Positions 30,801 to 44,389 of a stretch of DNA of 64,000 nucleotides are shown piece by piece. Position 1 is the stretch's first letter. Each line of letters opens with the position of its first letter. The translations under genes were made by a program, and so were the position numbers. Under the pieces are notes generated by a model. It searched no databases, was not told the DNA's origin, and saw only the letters and a program-made list of their open reading frames with translations. The stretch is from Ahaetulla prasina (lineage: Eukaryota; Chordata; Lepidosauria; Squamata; Colubridae). The DNA lies in the NCBI RefSeq assembly GCF_028640845.1, contig NC_080540.1:258216958-258280957 (forward strand). Reading direction: 5' to 3'.

Positions 30801-31000
30801 CCACAGAAATGGCTTCAGTGTTTTGCAACTACCTTGTTTTGGATATCAGGCTGCTCCCACTTCTCCTAATGGCCTTCTAAAAAGCATTAAAAACTAAACA
30901 GAGGGCCTTGAATAGTTACTGGGTATCTTATTGTATTTCTGATGGTGAACTTGGGATCAAACGGTGTTAGTTTTGTGAGATTGGTATGATGGTGAACAGT

Positions 31001-31326
31001 CAGGGATGGGATTCTACCGTTTTGGACCGGTTCAGGAAAACTGGTAGCTCGGACAATCAGCTGGGAGTGAACTGGTTCCCTCGAATGATCAGGTGGGCCC
31101 GCCCACCTGCCCCTGCGCTTTACTGACCTATATCTTCTCAACTGATTCGTGCGGCAGAGCAGATTGCCATGCCTCAGCTGTGTTACTCTCCAGCAGTAAC
31201 ACGGAAGGTAAGTTTTTGTAAAACTGTGCATGCGTGGACAGTATACATCAGGTGCACAAACTGCACAAAGTATGCAGAGCGCGTGATCACCGAACCGGTT
31301 GTTAAACTGGCAGGATCCCACCACCA
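31001..31326. mobile_element. hAT MITE (326 bp) with perfect 8-bp duplication
   Basis: Left end CAGGGATGGGATTC, inner GGACCGGTTC; right end GAACCGGTTGTTAAAC, GGATCCCACCACCA. Target duplication TGAACAGT at 30993-31000 and 31327-31334, perfect. Contains GTGCATGCGTG. The 146-codon minus frame over it is incidental. Confidence 0.85.
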
Positions 31327-31334
31327 TGAACAGT

Positions 31335-33070
31335 GATAATTATTATGTTTTGTGCTGATTGTTTTGGGCAGTTGTATGATGCAAATTGTTATTCTGGTTG
31401 TTATGCTTTGAATTATTGTTATATAATATTAGAGGGATTTTACTATGGGTGTTTTACGTTTATATTCATATTGTAAGATGTATGTTATAATTTTCTATAA
31501 GCCTTGATGAGTATGAATGAAATCGGGGATGTTTCAATTAAAGAAGAAAGAGAGGGAAAGAAAGGAGGGAGAAAGGGATAACTTTAGTTCCTTGGGAATA
31601 GGAAATAAATAATTTCCTAGTCCTGGGGTTTAGGATGCTTGTGTTATGCTATCTTTTGAAAATTATTGTTACTTTTAAGACCAGGCAGAGAGGGAGAGAG
31701 AGGGAGGGAGAGAAGACGAGGGAACCAACTGGTGCTAATAGGCAAGAAAATATAATGGTTGAGAAAAGTTAATATTGTATACGCTTGATTCCTAAGAGAT
31801 AAAAATCTGCATTTTCATTTGCTTTCCAAAACAAATTAGAAAGCATATCTTGCTACCATGCAACAAAATACTTATACCACTAGTGGTGATTAAATATTTT
31901 GACTCTGAAATATTTCAAGCTTAAAAATGCCACTTTGTGTGCAAACACTTATTTCAAGCTTGAAACAGGTTGTTCCAACCTTATGGGAAACGTCGTGCAT
32001 ATTTTTCTAGCCCTTTTAGAAGCATTTCAAACTCAATGCAGCTGTCTTTTAACTTCAAATATATTTGAGTTCAAAATTAGGAAATTTTAAGCTTGGAACA
32101 TTTCCAAGCTGGTCAAAACAACACTTTGTATAAGACTGGAACTTGGAAATGGGTAGTTTGAGCTTGAAACATTTCAGATTTGTAACATTTTTCACACTGT
32201 TAATTTGATTACATTAGTTGGATATATAATTACATCTGTTTTCAATTATTTTACATATTAAAGGTATTTGTACATTTGCTTTCTGGTTTACCACTAGACA
32301 ACTATATAAATAGGCCCAGTTGCTACTTATAGGCATCTGTTAAGGATGTCGCCACACATAGCAATTAGAGTTAGTATTGGGTGGTTGAATAGGAGCTTCC
32401 TTCTTTGTATCTTTACTGTCAAAGGAAATAATAAGATGAAAAAATCCAATTTTTATTATGGAATAAGACAGTCTATTTAATGACTAATGAGTAATACTAG
32501 AAAAGAATCAATAGTAAATAAATCACCAAATAAGCCTTCTACCTAAACGTAAGTACTGACTTGATCATGTGCAGATGCAAAGGCTAAATTCTTCAAAGTT
32601 TATAGGGGTCTTTGAAACAATAAAGAACATTATTTGTGGAGTGATGTATTAAAAAATCAAAAAATAAACAACTAAAAATCTGTTCTGAAAGGAAAAAAAA
32701 GTCCAAATGGCCACCTGGAATAATCTAATACATGCAACAAAACTTAGAAAGGCTTCTGGAAAATTGACCTTCATTCAATCTCAAAAAAAACCCAACTTCT
32801 AGACAATTAAATTTTCCTGGGGCACACGCGGAGTACTTTAGCTCCATGTTTAAATGAGACTGCATATAATCCTGGGTTCTTTGTCCCAGGTGTAGAATGC
32901 TTAGTGGATTGGTATCTGTCTATCTGAGCAAAACTCCCTCACCTACAAGATCAGTGGGTGCTATATGCTGTTGATCCAGTTTTATCCTTGTCACAGAAAA
33001 GGAATTTGGAAGTGATAGCAATTTATCTAACAACAGTTACATGTGCGTGTCTATTTTTTGAAGAAAAGTG
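31335..33070. other. non-genic stretch with purine-rich tracts
   Basis: Two GA-rich blocks (31544-31580, 31683-31727). Between 31890 and 32200 an ATTTCAAGCTTGAAAC-type motif recurs irregularly. No element or gene recognised. Confidence 0.5.
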
Positions 33071-33074
33071 GAGT

Positions 33075-33715
33075 GGAGGTTTACCAACACCCCTGGAGGA
33101 CCAACTGTCCTGATTCAGCAGTGGAATAAAATACCTTGTTAGTGCCTGCACCTGCCTACATGACCCAGATGAGAACAGGCAGAGTGGCAATATGGAAGCT
33201 TTTTCCAAATCTGGAAAATTTTGCATATTTTGCAAAAATCTACATCAGGTCTGACAAAAACATGTGGGAGAATGTACGATGGTCTGATGAGACCAAGGTT
33301 GCATTTTTTGGCCAGAGTTTCAAAAAGTATGATTGGCACAAAAACAACACTGTGCATTGCCCCAAATACACCATACATCCCAGAGTGAAGCATGGTGGCA
33401 CTATGCTTTTCAGCTGCTTTTCTTCAGCTGGAACTGGGGCTTTAGTCAAGGTGGAGGGAATTATGAACAGTTCCAGAAATCAGTCAATTTTGGCACAAAA
33501 GCTTCAGGCCTCTGCAAAAATGCTGCAGATGAAGATTACCTTTCAACCCAATGCATGCTTCCAAATCAACAAAAGCATACTTCACCAAAAGAAGACCAAT
33601 GTTTTGGAATGGCCCAGTCAAAATAAGGACCTGAATCCAACTAAAAATCTGTAGGGTGACCTGAAAAGGGCTGTGCACAGGAGATACCCTTGCAATCTGA
33701 CAGTTTTGGAGTCAT
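33075..33715 (+). pseudogene. decayed Tc1-type transposase
   Basis: The plus frame 33136-33654 contains MWENVRWSDETKVAFFGQSF (first catalytic Asp region WSDE), IHPRVKHGGTMLFSCFSSAG, TGALVKVEGIMN, then ALAQKLQ-type helix and VLEWPSQNKDLNPTKNL (third catalytic region, normally WPSQSPDLNPIE). The second catalytic region (DNDPKH) has decayed to a form without DN..H, and the last acidic position reads K. The helix-turn-helix N-terminus is lost. No terminal inverted repeats found. A fossil cut-and-paste element. Confidence 0.85.
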
Positions 33716-33721
33716 TTTGCA

Positions 33722-33759
33722 AGCAAGAGCAAGAGCAATAGCACTTAGACTTATATACT
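33722..33759 (-). mobile_element. SINE 3' piece left of the L2 insertion
   Basis: CAAGAGCAATAGCACTTAGAC, TTATATACT is the end of the tRNA-derived SINE also seen at 30470 and 51735. It continues at 38111 after 4.35 kb of L2, with candidate duplication ATACT (33755-33759, 38109-38113). Confidence 0.75.
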
Positions 33760-34938
33760 TCTTCTTCTGAGCATGCGTGAAATGGCGGCGACCTGATCTT
33801 GCGGAGATGGCAAGCGGGGCATTCCCTGGCCGAGGCGTTGCTTCTGCCGACCGCCGGGCTGCTTGGATCGCTGGCTCCGGGTGAACAACATGTCGGCAAC
33901 CGAGGGAGAGGTCTTTGGGCTTTGGAAGACCCTCGGTTGCCGAGAACGGAGCCGCGGACGGGCAGCGGATGGCGACGGCCAGTTTTGGGCGATGGGGGGG
34001 GGTTCCGGCCTGGTGCGGCCTGAGGCCCAGCCGCGGTTGCCATCTGCGGCGTTTATGCCGCGGTTACCATCAGCTGATTCCGGACTTCGGACTTTCGGAC
34101 TTCTTATCGGCCTTGGACATCGGCCGACCCCCCAGCCTGCGCCGCGGCTACCATCAGCGGCGGTATGGTGGCTGATCCCAACTGAGTTCGGACTTCTTAA
34201 TCGGCCTTGGACATCGGCCGACCCCCCAGCCTGTTCCCGGCCGCGGCCTTGCGTACTTTAACTGCAGCGGAGGTATGTTAGTGGCCCCGTTATCGGCCAC
34301 GATTTCCATCGACAACATCGACAATATGTGGCGGCCTTGGTTTCGGCCGCGTTTATCCTCTTCTGCTGCGTCATCTTCGGCCGCGTTCCTTTATCAGAGG
34401 CACGCTGGTGGCTTTTTTGGCCGCGTTTTCTATCACCATTAACAGCTTGGCGAGAGTGAACTTCCTAAATTCTTAACATCTTACAGCGTGTCTTGACCGG
34501 GTCATCTGAAGGATTGTGAGGCCTATACCGGTTAGGGATGGACCCCTTTTCTGCCATTTATTATTTCTTCTCCATGAGATACTCGCCTATTGACCTCCTT
34601 CGACTGCGAGGTTCCCCCGCCTCGCAGGAATGGCCCTCCAAGTTATCGAGGGCCTACCTCAACGAAGGGTTTTGGGACCCAGAGAGGTGGCATGCTGCTA
34701 AGAAGAATGTATGGGGGTTTTTAAATAGATTTTTAAACAAGGGTTTTTTAAAGGGGGGGAGGGACAAGACGGGTGGGGGGGAGAACCCGTCGGGGAGGGA
34801 TCCAGCCCCAGTGCCTGTTCGCGGCACTACTACATCTGGTCTGAAGGCAGGGAGGGAGGGGTTTGTTCCAGGACTAGAGGGTGGTTCAATCTGTACGGTA
34901 AGTGGGAGAGGCAGATATGGCGGGGGGGGCCGTATCGA

Positions 34939-35820
34939 GTGTGGGGAGCACGTGCTCGATGTCTGAAAGCGATCACGTGCTCCGGCCCCTTAGTCCCTAT
35001 CCGTTCCTCGGGTGGCCGTGATCCTCAGAGCCTGGATCTTCGGTTGATGTTATATAATGCCCGGTCCGTGGTAAATAAAGCCCCCTTGATTTGCGATCTT
35101 ATTCAAGGGGAGTCCGCGGACCTTATGGGCATTACGGAGACCTGGTTGGGGCCAGAGGGGGGGTTTCCCCTCGTTGAACTGTGCCCCCCAGGTTTCCGAG
35201 CATTCCATCAGCCGAGGGCCCAGGGTAGGGGTGGAGGGGTGGCGGTTGTCATTAAGGAAGATCTAGAGCCGAGGGAGGCCACTGTTCCTCAGATTGCCGG
35301 CTGTGAATCCCTTTATGTGAGGTGGGGCCATAGGAATCAGTTGGGCTTGTTGATCACGTACCTGGCTCCTTGCTGCGTGACCACAGCCCTGCCCGAGCTG
35401 CTGGAGTTATTTGCCACTGTGGCAGTTGAGACCCCCAGACTTATAGTTATGGGGGATTTCAACTTGCCATCAGCTGGCTTATTATCGTCTGCAGCTCGGG
35501 AGTTCCAGGCTTCCATGACGGCCTTGGACCTGATTCGAGTAAATGATGGCCCTACGCACATGGGGGGAGGCACGCTGGATCTGATTTATATCTCTGGTCA
35601 GTGGTTAAATGATCTGATACTAGACGATTTAGTAACAGAACAAATGTCATGGTCCGATCATTTTCTCCTTCGCCTAGACTTCCGAACTGCCACCCACCAT
35701 CGCAGGGAGACGGAACCTACACGTTGGTTCCGTCCCAGGTGCCTGGTGGGGCCTGGGAGGGTCCTGGCGGAGCTTGGGCCATTCCTGAGGATCTGGCCCA
35801 CGGCACGACTGAGGAACTAG
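34939..35820 (+). pseudogene. L2 LINE apurinic-like endonuclease domain
   Basis: Open for 293 codons. Motifs in order: LMLYNARSVVNKAPLICDLI (Asn of the N-terminal motif), DLMGITETWLGPEGG (catalytic Glu), GGGVAVVIKEDLE, VRWGHRNQLGLLITYLAP, PRLIVMGDFNLPSAG (GDFN), GGTLDLIYISG, and MSWSDHFLLRLDF (SDH with catalytic His). This is the full order of an APE-type LINE endonuclease, which nicks the target for reverse transcription. The frame then drifts into GGAWEGPGG-type shifted frames (35649-35995), where the linker to the RT is broken. Confidence 0.9.
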
Positions 35821-36356
35821 TTGCGGCCTGGGAACAGGCGCGGCTGGGGCCTTGGACCGTGTCGTGCCTTTGCGGCCTCTGACCCGGCGCAGATCTCGTC
35901 CGGCCCCTTGGTTCTCCGAGGGCTGAGAGATGAAACGCCAAGAAGATGCCTAGAGAGCACTTGGAGGTCCAGTCGTTCCGAAGCTGATCGGACACTAGTT
36001 GGGTCCTATTCTAGGACCTACCTAGTGGCAATGAGGAGGCGGCGTTCCTCGCCTCCACCCTCATTGCGTCGGCAGATAACCGCCCGGCCGCCCTGTTTGG
36101 GTGACCGCTCCCTCCTTCATCAGGAGGTGCGGGATGACCCTTACAGGGGCGTGCCGAGGAGTTTAGTGGTTATCTATCGACAAAATCGCTCAGCTCGGGA
36201 TGGTCTGGACCAAATTGGGATGATCAAGCGAGGAGAGGAGGCACGTCTTGTTGAGTCTGTTTGGGATGAATTTGACCCTGTGGCTCCGAGGCGTGGACAG
36301 GTTGTTGGGAGGCTCACGCCACTACATGTTTACTGGATCCGTGTCCTTCCTGGCTG

Positions 36357-37436
36357 GTGCTGGCCACTCAGGAGGTGACACGAGGCTGGCTCCAGAGGAT
36401 TACAAATGCTTCTTTGTTGGAAGGGGTTTTCCCTGCCGTCTTGAAAGAGGCGGTGGTGAGACCCCTCCTTAAGAAGCCCTCTTTGGACCCGGCTATTTTG
36501 GGAAATTATCGGCCAGTCTCCAACCTTCGCTTTGTTGCGAAGGTTGTAGAGAGTGCTGTGGCGCGTCAGCTACCCCAATACCTGGAAGAATCCGTCTATC
36601 TAGACCCGTTCCAGTCCGGCTTCTGACCCGGTTACAGCACGGAGACAGCTTTGGTCGCATTGGTGGATGATCTCTGGAGGGCCAGGGACAGGGGTTATTC
36701 CTCTGCCCTGGTCCTATTAGACCTCTCAGCGGCTTTTGATACCATCGACCATGGTATCTTGCTGCGCCGGCTGGGGGGATTGGGAGTGGGAGGCACCGTT
36801 TATCGGTGGTTCTCCTCCTATCTCTCCGACCGGTCGCAGACGGTGTTGACAGGGGGGCAGAGGCCGACCGCGAGGGCCCTCACTTGTGGGGTGCCGCAGG
36901 GGTCGATTCTCTCGCCTCTTCTGTTCAACATCTACATGAAGCCGTTGGGTGAGATCATCAGTGGCTTTGGGGTGAAGTACCATCAGTACGCTGATGACAC
37001 TCAGCTGTACTTCTCCACCCCAGGTCACCCCAATGAAGTTGTTGAAGTGCTGTCCCGGTGTTTGGAAGCTGTACGGGTCTGGATGGGGAGAAACAGGCTC
37101 AAGCTCAATCTCTCCAAGACGGAGTGGCTGTGGATGCCGGCATCTCGATTCAGTCAGCTGCAGCTGCAGCTGACTGTTGGAGGCGAGTTATTGGCCCCAA
37201 AGGATAGGGTGCGCAACTTAGGTGTCCTCCTGGATGAGCGGCTGTCTTTTGAAGATCATTTGACGGCCGTCTCCAGGGGGGCCTTCCACCAGGTCCACCT
37301 GGTTCGGCAGTTGCGCCCCTTCCTTGATCGGGATGCCTTGTGCACAGTCACTCACGCACTCGTTACCTCTCACTTGGATTATTGTAATGCTCTCTACATG
37401 AAGTGCACTCGAAGGCTTCAGTTAGTCCAGGCTTGA
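36357..37436 (+). pseudogene. L2 LINE reverse transcriptase (with stop and frameshift)
   Basis: 36357-36626: [43 protein letters not shown] and stop. The TGA at 36624 stands where the paralogue at 59390 has TGG, and CGA is probably ancestral. 36651-37436: [18 protein letters not shown] (motif A Asp), ALTCGVPQGSILSPLLFNIY (motif B), YHQYADDTQLYFSTPGHP (motif C YADD), LNLSKTEWLWMP and YCNALYMKC. The frame closes at 37436 in the triplication. Confidence 0.9.
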
Positions 37437-37500
37437 AGTGCACTAGAAGGCTTCAGTTAGTCCAGGCTTGAAGTGCACTCGAAGGCTTCAGTTAGTCCAG
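37401..37500 (+). repeat. 35-bp tandem triplication in the L2 ORF
   Basis: Unit AAGTGCACTCGAAGGCTTCA + GTTAGTCCAGGCTTG at 37401-37435, 37436-37470 (one change, C to A) and a 30-base third copy at 37471-37500. The other L2 copies (25400-25440, 60160-60205) have it once, after GGGGCTCCCCTTG, which is missing here. 35 is not a multiple of 3, so each unit shifts the frame, and the junction creates TGA. Confidence 0.95.
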
Positions 37501-37860
37501 AATGCAGCTGCGCGGGTGATAGAGGGAGTGTCGCGTACCTCCCATGTAACACCCCTCCTGCGCAGACTGCACTGGCTACCTGTGGCTTTTCGGGTGCACT
37601 TTAAGGTTTTGGTTATGACCTTTAAAGCGCTCCATGGCTTAGGGCCTGGGTACTTACGGGACCGCCTGCTGTTACCATATGCCTCCCACCGACCCGTACG
37701 CTCTCACAGAGAGGGACTTCTCAGGGTGCCGTCCGCCAAGCAATGTCGGCTGGCGGCCCCCAGGGGAAGGTCCTTTTCTGTGGGGCTCCCACACTCTGGA
37801 ACGAACTTCCCCCGGGTTTACGCCAAATACCTGACCTTCGGACCTTTCGCCGCGAACTGA
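37468..37860 (+). pseudogene. L2 LINE C-terminal region
   Basis: RRLQLVQNAAARVIEGVSRT, LLRRLHWLPVAFRVHFKVLV, LHGLGPGYLRDRLLLPYASH, RPVRSHREGLLRVPSAKQCR, then a one-base shift into LPHSGTNFPRVYAKYLTFGP (expected LWNELPPGLRQ.PDLRTF). Followed by the L2 3' UTR. Confidence 0.85.
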
Positions 37861-38110
37861 AGACACATCTTTTTATTCGCGCGGGGCTGGCTTAAATTTT
37901 AGGGATTTTATAGTTTTATATTATTAATTTTAAACGGGGTTTTAGTTTCTATATATTTTAAATTTTTAGGCAATTTATAATAAGTTTTTTAATCTTGCAT
38001 TTTATATAATATTGTCTTGTCTGTTTTTTATTTGCCTGTACACCGCCCTGAGTCCTTCGGGAGAAGGGCGGTATAAAAATCAAATAAATGAAAATGAAAT
38101 GAAATGAAAT

Positions 38111-38300
38111 ACTGCTCCATAATGCTTTACAGCACTCTCTGAGCAGTTTACAATGTCAACATATTGCCTCCAGCAATCTGGGTCTTCATTTTACCAGAAA
38201 GATGGAAAGCTGAATCAACCCTGAGCTGGTCAGGATCGAACTCCTGGCTGTGAGCAGAGTTAACCTGCAATACTGCATTCTTATCAATGTTCTACCAAGC
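38111..38300 (-). mobile_element. SINE head, right of the L2 insertion
   Basis: ACTGCTCCATAATGCTTTAC, CTCTCTGAGCAGTTTAC, ATTGCCTCCAGCAATCTGGG, CTGAATCAACCCTGAGC: the body of the same SINE whose end is at 33722-33759, running to about 38290 (the last part with the tRNA-like head is decayed). Confidence 0.7.
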
Positions 38301-39510
38301 AAGATAGCTAGCAAGGAAGAGGGGGCAAAGATTCCTATGGCAAGATGCGCCATGCTGATTGGCTTCTACCGCAAAAGACTGAACACTGTGATCAAATCAA
38401 CAGGTGCTTCAACAAAGTATTAATTTAAACATATGCATAGTTATGCAACCACTTTATTGTTATTTTTTCTCCTAAAAGATTTCAGTATGTTTTCCAATTT
38501 ATTTGTACAGTTTATGGTATATTATAGATGGAAAAATTCTGAAGAGATTTATCTTGGTTTGATTTTTTTTACATCTCAAAACTGATGTTTTAATAGGGAT
38601 GTGTAAACTTTTTATATGCACTATATGTATATCTTTACATAGCTTTTAAAAAAATCTAATATAAAGGATGACAGACGTGTTTTCTTCTGGTTACAAAAGA
38701 TAACTTTAAAAAATCCAATTTGCATGTAAATACTATAGGAACAAATTTGTAATCCTAAACAAAGAGCTAACAACTTGTAGAATACATACCAATAAGAATT
38801 AAAGAATGTTTATCTTTATATATTTTGCAGGACAGAATATCATGGGTAATTTATAATTCTACTTAATTGAATTAATCAAGCTGCACTTTAAAATGTGCTT
38901 AAATTTAATTAGAAAACTAGCCCTCCTTGCTGCTTTAATAATTGAAAGGCCAAATGTTGGGGAAAGAAAAATAAAAGATAAGAATAAAATGGGGATGGTT
39001 CAAATCTTCTGTGTTATGTGACATATTTTCTTTTTTAATAGAAACGGGGGGGGGGGAAGTCTCCCATGCCTGATTTTATATTTTTTATTTTAAATTTAAA
39101 AATGAAAACTTTTATGCAGCTTCATTCTGCCTGACTCTAAACAGCTTTCGAAGTTGACAATACAATAAAACAACAAAGTAAATTATAAATATACCTACTT
39201 CATTAAAATACTTACAACCCTGTATCTTATCAAATACTACAAAATTCTGACTTTATCATTCCATCCTAGTAGATTACATAAGGAAACAGACACAGAAATT
39301 GCTTGAATTCTACTTCATTCATGTAGACAATAAAGAGAGCATGTTGAAAGCTTTCCCTCTTATGCATAGAAATTCAAGATGGGACAAGTTTCTTTCTTTC
39401 TTTTTTTGCTACCCTCTGTTTTTCAAGGCTAAGCTGATATTTCTGTAACAGCCATTACATGCTTACTTCAAGGCTATCTCTGCACTCCTCTATGATCCAA
39501 TGATATCAAA
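38301..39510. other. non-genic stretch
   Basis: AT-rich, no supported feature apart from a G run at 39045-39055. Confidence 0.5.
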
Positions 39511-42315
<2,805 letters not shown>

Positions 42316-42319
42316 TCTG

Positions 42320-42590
42320 AGACCTAGTTTGGCCTAGTGGTTAAGGCATCAGGCTAAACCATGAATTAAAGTCCCTCTTTAGCCATGAAAGCCAGCTGAG
42401 TGACTTTGGGCCAGTCATTCTTCTCAGTCCAATCCACCTCACAAGGTTATTGATGTGGGGAAAATAGGAAGAGGAAGGAGTATTGTGTGTATTTGTAACC
42501 TAGAGTTACTTGTAAAAATAATAAAGGCAGGAAATACAATACAACACAACACAACACAATACAACACAACACAATACAATAAAATAGACA
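42320..42590 (+). mobile_element. tRNA-derived SINE (third family) with (AACAC/AATAC)n tail
   Basis: Head: CTAGTTTGGCCTAGTGGTTAAGGC (box A-like), ATTAAAGTCCC (box B decayed). Body: AAAGCCAGCTGAGTGACTTTGGGCCAGTCA, CACCTCACAAGGTTATTGATG, GGGAAAATAGGAAGAGGAAGG. Then ATAATAAAGGCAGGAAATAC and pentamers at 42535-42585. A common squamate SINE type. The pentamer array is its tail. Confidence 0.7.
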
Positions 42591-43300
42591 TCCCTATTAA
42601 ACCCTCTATGCTTGCTTTGTTCCTAGTCAGCTTTCTAGGGATGCTTATTTGCACCTTTTTTGAAAAATACAGTATTGAAAGTATTCATTTGTTTTTTAAA
42701 TATTATAAATAAAAAATTACTATAATTTTAAAGAAACTGAAACTAAAGTTAATTAAAAAGATGAAAAAAATTAAATGAAAAGCTCTAATATTTATTTATT
42801 ATTTATTTATATTTCAAGTTTCTAAACCATCCATCTCCCTCAAAGAGAGGCTCTGGGTAGTGAATAATATATACTTGTGTATATATAAAAATAATTTAAT
42901 TAATGATTAAATTATAGTAACAATACAAACAAAAAAAGCAAAATTAAGAACTAATATATTCAATCAATATAAGTCACCTAGGTTTGTGGCATAGGTATTT
43001 AATTACAAAATATCAAATCATCCATTAATAATTGCCCATTATGGTAAAATATATATCTATGTTAAAGAGAAACATTATTTACACTTTTTGACTGGTAGCT
43101 ATTACAGCCTTTTCAAAAATGGAAAATACATATTTCTTGAATCCAACCTTCATGTTCAAAGCAGTAGTACTTTTTTTTACAGTTAATATAAGTCTCTGAA
43201 CTATTCCCAAAGACCAAGTGTAACTTAAAATCCTCAAAACCAAATTCCACAATTCTGAGATACCGTAATTCAAAATATATTTAAATCTTTGTGTTTACAA
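42591..43300. other. non-genic stretch
   Basis: AT-rich, nothing supported. Confidence 0.5.
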
Positions 43301-43419
43301 ACATTTTTTATTTTTCCATAATAATTCCCACAATTTGACCAGTGTACAATACAATCACTTATCCAACAATCAGTCCTATACTCAAATTATACTCAGTCAG
43401 GGCTGCTCGACTGCCACTC

Positions 43420-43672
43420 CCCCCTTTAATCCTTTCTTCCCTTCTCATCCTTCTTAAACTTCCCCCACCACCTTCTCCTCACTTTCCTACTTCCCCTCCT
43501 TTTTCCCACTTCTCACTACCATCCTTTCTAACCCTCTATCTTCTCCTTCTTCTCCTCCTCCTATCCTTTCTTCTCCCTCCCTTCTTTCCTCCCTACCCAC
43601 CTACCTACCTACTTTCTTCCTTCTTTACTCCTCTTTCCTTACCCTTTCCCTTCGGGAGTGTTTGCCGAGCAG
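43420..43672 (-). repeat. polypurine tract of the L1 3' UTR
   Basis: On the minus strand almost only G and A over 250 bases, with GGG clusters (GGTGGTGGGGGAAG, TAGGTAGGTAGGTGGGTAGG, GGGAGGGAGAAG) that could form G-quadruplexes. A G-rich polypurine tract is a standard feature of L1 3' UTRs. Confidence 0.8.
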
Positions 43673-43910
43673 TCCCGACATTACACCATTCCAACTTGTT
43701 TAATTCTACCATTATTCCTGTACAATGGCAACCAATCAATTTATAGTCTTCCCTTCCCGCCTCCTTCCCCGAGACTTCCCAGAACAGAATACAGGGTATT
43801 GTAACTAACAAACATAATCTAAAATATAACATAAAACATATTCCATTTCACACCATCACACTATCAATTCCTTCTTTCTTAAACTAATACATAATAATTC
43901 CTAACTTCAC

Positions 43911-44389
43911 TCAAAAACTAATTGATATTTTAATCTGATACTTATTTTGAATATAATCAATCCACTTCCTCCATTCCAATATATATTTTTCTTGTGTACA
44001 GTCTTTCAAGTAGGCAGAAATTTTTGCCATTTCTGCTAAATTTGATACTTTACTAATCCATTCTCCAATTGTAGGTAAGTCTTCTTTCTTCCAATATTGT
44101 GCAATCAATAATCTTGCAGCAGTTATTAAATTCAGAATCAGTTTTGTCTCTATAACAGTGCAATCTGAGATTATTCCTAATAAAAGAACTGTGGAACAAA
44201 CTTGATCTTCTTTTTCAAAATGTTCTGCATAATCCACCATATTTTAATCCAAAAGGCTTTAACTTTTTTGCAAGTCCACCATATATGATAATAGGTAGCA
44301 TCCTCACAATCACATCTCCAACATTTTGCTTTCACATTTGGATACATACATGACAGTTTTTTAGGATCTAAATGCCATCTATAAAACAT
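43911..44389 (-). pseudogene. L1 ORF2 extreme C-terminus (two shifted frames)
   Basis: 44177-44389: MFYRWHLDPKKLSCMYPN, KCWRCDCEDATYYHIWWTCK (the C-x2-C...H...C zinc-knuckle-like motif of L1 ORF2). 43911-44240: HFEKEDQVCSTVLLLGII, KLILNLITAARLLIAQYWKK, EDLPTIGEWISKVSNLAEMA. They continue the fusion ORF after single-base shifts near 44385 and 44215. Confidence 0.85.

Larger units (their letters stand above)
33760..38108 (+). mobile_element. nearly full-length L2-clade LINE (4.35 kb)
   Basis: Components in order: GC-rich, CpG-rich 5' region with repeated CGGCCTTGG/TCGGCCG motifs (33770-34500); a frame 34538-34966 of 142 codons without a recognised domain (possibly ORF1-like); endonuclease (34939-35820); a disrupted linker (35820-36360); RT (36357-37436); C-terminal region (37468-37860); 3' UTR ending GGGCGGTATAAAAATCAAAT, then AAATG repeats. 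It sits in a SINE. By far the most complete transposon here, but with at least one stop (36624-36626), several frameshifts and a 35-bp triplication it cannot be active. Confidence 0.9.

Noticed and set aside
33618..34261. 141- and 132-codon frames in the GC-rich region as a host first exon with CpG island
   Set aside because: The region is the 5' part of an L2 LINE: it is continuous with the endonuclease and RT and lies between two halves of a split SINE.
43342..43746. 134-codon Pro/Leu/Ser-rich frame
   Set aside because: Antisense of the L1 polypurine tract; composition artefact.
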